Shown: positions 58,986 through 64,000 of the stretch, one piece after another
Layout of the letters: each line of letters begins with the position of its first letter
How positions within the stretch are numbered: position 1 is the first letter of the stretch
Assembly (NCBI RefSeq): GCF_045679555.1
Contig: NC_092091.1
Coordinates: forward strand, 67,406,394 to 67,470,393
Length of the DNA: 64,000 nt
Source: Salvelinus alpinus
Lineage: Eukaryota; Chordata; Actinopteri; Salmoniformes; Salmonidae
Reading direction: 5' to 3'
Notes under the pieces: model-generated
The model's input: only the letters and a program-made list of their open reading frames with translations
Databases searched by the model: none
Told to the model about the DNA's origin: nothing
Position numbers and translations under genes: made by a program

Positions 58986-59688
58986 ATCTAGAACCATAAT
59001 CATTCTGCTTAAAATGGAACTGGACCGTTTTAGTAACATTAAATCTGATTATAATCTGTTAATATACACCCCCAGGAATAATATAATTTTAGATCATTAG
59101 AACACATTTACCAAAAGCCACAAAATACACTTGAATGGATTTCTGCAAATAAGTCCTCTTACATTTGGAACTTCACAGTCCTACAACCATGAAAAGGTGT
59201 GCTCTCCCTCTCCCTCAGTTGCCTAAGCACACCAACTAGCTAATACTAGCCAGAGTGAGATGAGCTCAAATCTAATAAACAATGGGGATTCGTAGCCTGC
59301 TCGTCCTTCTGCAGCTTGCCTGCTAATGCATGCTTGTCCCAACCCATGACAACTGAATGGGAACTCGCCTGCCTCCCAGCCAATTTGATAAATGCCAAAT
59401 ACATTTGGTTGACAAATAAGAGATATGCTAACTGTGAATAACAGTCATTCAAGTTCAGCATCGCTAGCTAGCTAGCAAAGCGATTCACATGTCTTGCTAG
59501 CTAACCAAATGACACCTGCATATCTACCTGTAGCCACTGACAAATTATATGAGGGGGAAAAGTTGGAAATAAACTCACTTCCTCCAATGACATGACAGCC
59601 TCCCAGCAACTAGCTAGCTAGCAAACGTTAGGCTCCGTTTTTTTAGCTTGCTAAAGAAATAGGTAGGTATAAACATAGATACGCTAGC
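58986..59688. other. Intergenic, no gene seen
   Basis: Contains short CTAGCTAGC palindromic runs (about 59463-59475, 59612-59623). Confidence 0.4.
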
Positions 59689-60744
59689 ACAAGGGTGGCA
59701 AACTCAATCAAGCGCTCGAGCCATACTGAAAAAACACAACGAATTCACAGGCCAGACATAGCCCCAAAAACTTTTTTTACGTGCAAGTAGCCATTTTTAT
59801 TTTATTTTTAATATGCCCTTTCTAATGTCCACTTAGGATGCTGTATATAGCATTTTAACATATTAAAACAAAAGAGATAAATAATATTTGATATGCTTGC
59901 AGATGTGCAAACATTTAGCACTGCATGGATCACCGGTGCGATTGAATGCAGTATTGCTGTATGGTGCACTTAAAATGTATTGTAGTTGAGTAGCCAGCCT
60001 AGGCTATAGCTCAAATGTTGCTCTAATAGGCCTACATGTTTGTCCTTTGCATGGTGTTTTGTTGCAGGTTTAGTTTTTTGGTTATTGTCAAGCAAACTTT
60101 AAATACCAAAGCCAGACTGCAACATTTTAGTAGCCTAGCTAGGACTGTGGCATGTGTCAGCAACACAATTTAATTTGAATTCACTGATGCCTGTCACGAT
60201 CGTCTTTAGGTGAAAGAGAGGACCAAGGCGCAGCGTGATATAAATACATCTCGTATTTATTTGAAGATGAAACGAACACTAATACAAACTAGACAAAACA
60301 CCAAACGACCGTGACGCTAACAAACGAAAGTGCAGACACACGCTACTAACGTCAAACATAGACAATTACCCACAACCTACCTAATGCCTATGGCTGCCTA
60401 AATATGACTCTCAATCAGAGACAACGATAGACAGCTGTCTCTAATTGAGAACCAATCCAGGCAACCATAGACTTACATAAATACCTACACTGAACACAAC
60501 CCCATGAACTCTACCAAAACCCCCTAGACAATACACACACCCTAGACTAGACAAAAAACACAAACATCCCCCATGTCACACCCTGACCTAACTAAAATAA
60601 TAAAGAAAACAAAGATAACTAAGGCCATCGCGTGACAATGCCGCATCAGGCTGTAACTTCATAAAGTAGATGACTCAACTGTTGACTCATTTATACTTGC
60701 TTGTGTGTCCTATTCGGCCCATGGGCCTTGTGTTGGATATATGT
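59689..60744. mobile_element. Possible hAT-like element split by a solo LTR
   Basis: The left edge GGGTGGCAAACTCAATCAAG and the right edge TCGGCCCATGGGCCTTGTGT resemble ends of a hAT-type repeat. CGCTAGC occurs just outside both edges (59682-59688 and 60746-60752), a possible target duplication. The solo LTR at 60192-60637 lies inside. No transposase seen. Confidence 0.45.
60192..60637 (-). mobile_element. Solo LTR with 5-bp target duplication
   Basis: Begins TGTCACG and ends CGTGACA, satisfying the TG...CA rule with short inverted ends. The exact direct repeat ATGCC flanks it (60187-60191 and 60638-60642), as expected for an LTR retrotransposon integrase. The minus strand carries an AATAAA-like site near 60255, suggesting that orientation. 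No internal region or second LTR is present, so it is a recombination product. Confidence 0.75.
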
Positions 60745-61465
60745 GCGCTAGCCTATTAGCCACGTTATGGCTGACTTGTGTTCATTGCCCTTGCTAGTTT
60801 GATTGTATTGACATTGCCAGCCTTAGTTACAGTCGTCCGTTTTTGTTCAAAATATTGAGTCATTGAAACTGAAACAGTGCATCCCAAATGGGTGGAGGCA
60901 GCAAACAACGTACCAGGCCAGCTGTGATTTACAACCTGATAGCAATATTTTTGGGACTACAAAGAAACGTATTGGTGAATTATATGAATCATGCATTGAA
61001 CTGCATCTTTCTATTCTGCCAACAATGCCTTACTGTACGTCATGGAATGTTGAGTCAAATAGAACCAATTTTCAAAACCTCTTATGAAGTTGGTTTTGAA
61101 GCATAAACTGGGAGTTCTATTTTTTTGACTGATATGATTGTCTGTTTGTGTCATATTTGCAAAGTAGTTAAAACACTGTCAATTCCACTTTAATTATATG
61201 TAAAAAAAAAATATGTATATTTTTCTGCACATCTAAGCATACATCTTGAGCTCCTGACTGGTGGTTCTTTTATTAAAGAAACTAAACATTATTTTCTGCA
61301 TCTCTGCTAAAATCTAGGTTCAATATTTAAAGGAAAGTGAGTCTTATTCAGTACATTTAGTAATTGCTTGCTTTTCTAAAGTCTACCAACCTTGCCAGCA
61401 GGCATGCCAGCTAAGATAGCTAGCTACTCTAACAGGCTTGATAGCCTGAAATGGCTTCTTGGTAG
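60745..61465. other. Intergenic, no gene seen
   Basis: Two overlapping 72- and 74-codon open frames at 60863-61106 lack recognisable domains. Confidence 0.4.
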
Positions 61466-62028
61466 CCGCTTTTAGCAACGCTAGTATTAGCTTGCAAAAA
61501 AACTGAACTGAATAGTCCACCGGACGCCAGAAGTGAAATAAAATAACATTTCAACTAACTCTGTCGATTGTCTGTAGGCTTGGAAAATAAACATCTAATG
61601 GAACATATAATTAAACAGAAATTCTAAACGTAGGTCTGTTGTAGACCCATGCAATTCCTCAGCGAGGTCAGTTCTTCTCTGCTTACCTCATGTGCAAAAA
61701 ATGTCCCCCACAAGTTCCTCCATCATTCCTCCAAAAGTCCTCCATCAGTTATGGCGCACGTGCAGGACTTTTATTTAGACATGAGGTAAGCATAGTGGAA
61801 GTGGGTCTACAACAGACCCACGTTTGGAAAGTCTGTTTTATTTCTGTTCTATTAGATGTTTTTTCTTAATTTCCTCACCCCCCTATAAAGACCAGCACTA
61901 CGGACAATCAGCAGAGTAAGTTGAAATTTAATTGAATTTATGTTCTGGCTTCTGCGGACTATTCAAAAAAGATTACAAGCTAATTTCTAGCACCGCTAGT
62001 GTGTAAATACTAGCTTTGCTAAAAGCAG
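61466..62028. repeat. Large imperfect palindrome (arms about 230-250 bp)
   Basis: The left arm 61466-61692 and the right arm 61780-62028 are imperfect inverted copies. Matching pairs include CGCTTTTAGCAACGCTAG with CTAGCTTTGCTAAAAGCAG, GAATAGTCC with GGACTATTC, AACATCTAAT with ATTAGATGTT, GGTCTGTTGTAGACCC with GGGTCTACAACAGACCC, and GCTTACCTCATGT with ACATGAGGTAAGC. The spacer is about 87 bp. No coding sequence. Confidence 0.85.
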
Positions 62029-62158
62029 CTAGCTTCTTAGACTAACTAAAGCCAACTTCATAAAATTGCTAGCTGGCTAGTAGTATTAGCCTGCAGAGAA
62101 ACAACAACAACAGGACAAATCTGAGGGGGGCACTGTGCCCCCTACGGGCATGACGCCT

Positions 62159-62160
<2 letters not shown>
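62029..62160. other. Spacer
   Basis: Short sequence between the palindrome and the microsatellites. Confidence 0.4.
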
Positions 62161-63459
<1,299 letters not shown>

Positions 63460-63822
63460 CTCCCTCTCCACCTCCTCTCCACCCCTCTCTCCATATCCTC
63501 TCCTCTCCACACCTCTCTTCACCTCCTCTCCACCCCTCTCTCCATCTCCTCTCCTATCCACACCTCTTCCTTCCCTCTCTCATCTCCTCTTCTTCTCTCT
63601 TATCCTCCTCTCCTTTTCTTCTCTCCTCTCCTCTCTTCTCCCCTCCTCTTTCCTCTCCATCTTCTCCTCTCCTCTCCTCTCCTCTCCTCTCCTCTCCTCT
63701 CCTCTCCTCTCCTCTCCTCTCCTCTCCTCTCCTCTCCTCTCCTCTCCTCTCTTCTCTTCTCTTCTCCTCTCCTCTCCTCTCCTCTCCTCTCCTCTCCTCT
63801 CCTCTCCTCTCCTCTCCTCCAT
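63460..63822. repeat. CTCCT pentanucleotide and pyrimidine tract
   Basis: The pyrimidine-rich lead-in becomes nearly pure CTCCT from about 63660 to 63820. Overlapping Ser/Pro/Leu-rich open frames are translations of the repeat. Confidence 0.95.
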
Positions 63823-64000
63823 GGCCACAGTCCTTCTATGGGTCCACCACATCACAGCCCTCACAAAACCTTGTAAAACGTGTTTATCTCATGTTATAAG
63901 TTTCCTTCCATTAAAATCATGTTTTATAGGATGAGGTCTCCCAGCCTGGTTGAAATTATTTGCTTGTTTATTCCCGACAATCATGAGCCCGAAAACGAGG
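63823..64000. other. Intergenic, no gene seen
   Basis: No feature recognised up to the window end. Confidence 0.4.

Overview
The window is a gene-poor, transposon-rich stretch of vertebrate nuclear DNA. It is most likely from a salmonid fish (trout, salmon or charr). This inference rests on the mix of repeats I recognise: several Tc1-like transposon subfamilies, tRNA-derived SINEs, an L2/RSg-1-like LINE whose 3' end reads TCAAATCAAATC on the opposite strand, short TIR elements and very long CA tracts. There is no bacterial or viral gene organisation. Most long open frames are translations of microsatellites or decayed transposons.

The one gene I can reconstruct completely is abce1 (ribosome-recycling ATPase ABCE1/Rli1) on the minus strand. 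It has 18 coding exons between 33913 and 26177 plus a non-coding first exon near 34817-34960. Joined at consensus GT/AG junctions with consistent phase, the exons total 1800 nt, i.e. 599 residues plus stop, the usual vertebrate length. Both Fe-S motifs and both ABC cassettes are intact. Its introns hold a hAT-like element (intron 7), a Tc1-derived MITE, two minisatellites and a decayed copy of part of exon 10. The intron 14 minisatellite is built from copies of the exon 15 splice acceptor.

Layout. 1-16 kb: intergenic DNA with a MITE, three decayed Tc1 copies, large minisatellites (1.7-3.6 kb) and two GC-rich promoter-like patches (7.2 and 9.8 kb). 16.6-18.4 kb: hAT-like element. 18.8-25.2 kb: two minus-strand L1 copies around a 100-N assembly gap. 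25.7-35 kb: abce1. 35.4-46.7 kb: a multi-level nest of LINEs, Tc1, a piggyBac-like TTAA element and SINEs. 47-52 kb: GC-rich and simple-repeat DNA, a MITE, and a candidate last exon of an unidentified plus-strand gene (49968-50087). 52-59 kb: GATA repeat, a Tc1 copy, and an L2-like LINE interrupted by another Tc1. 59.7-62 kb: hAT-like element split by a solo LTR, then a large imperfect palindrome. 62-64 kb: GACA/CA and CTCCT repeats.

I found no undescribed multi-gene system. The most interesting signals are the splice-acceptor minisatellite in abce1, a duplicated acceptor before its last exon, the deeply nested LINE locus, an RT-less LINE, and a CA-plus-minisatellite module present twice at near identity.
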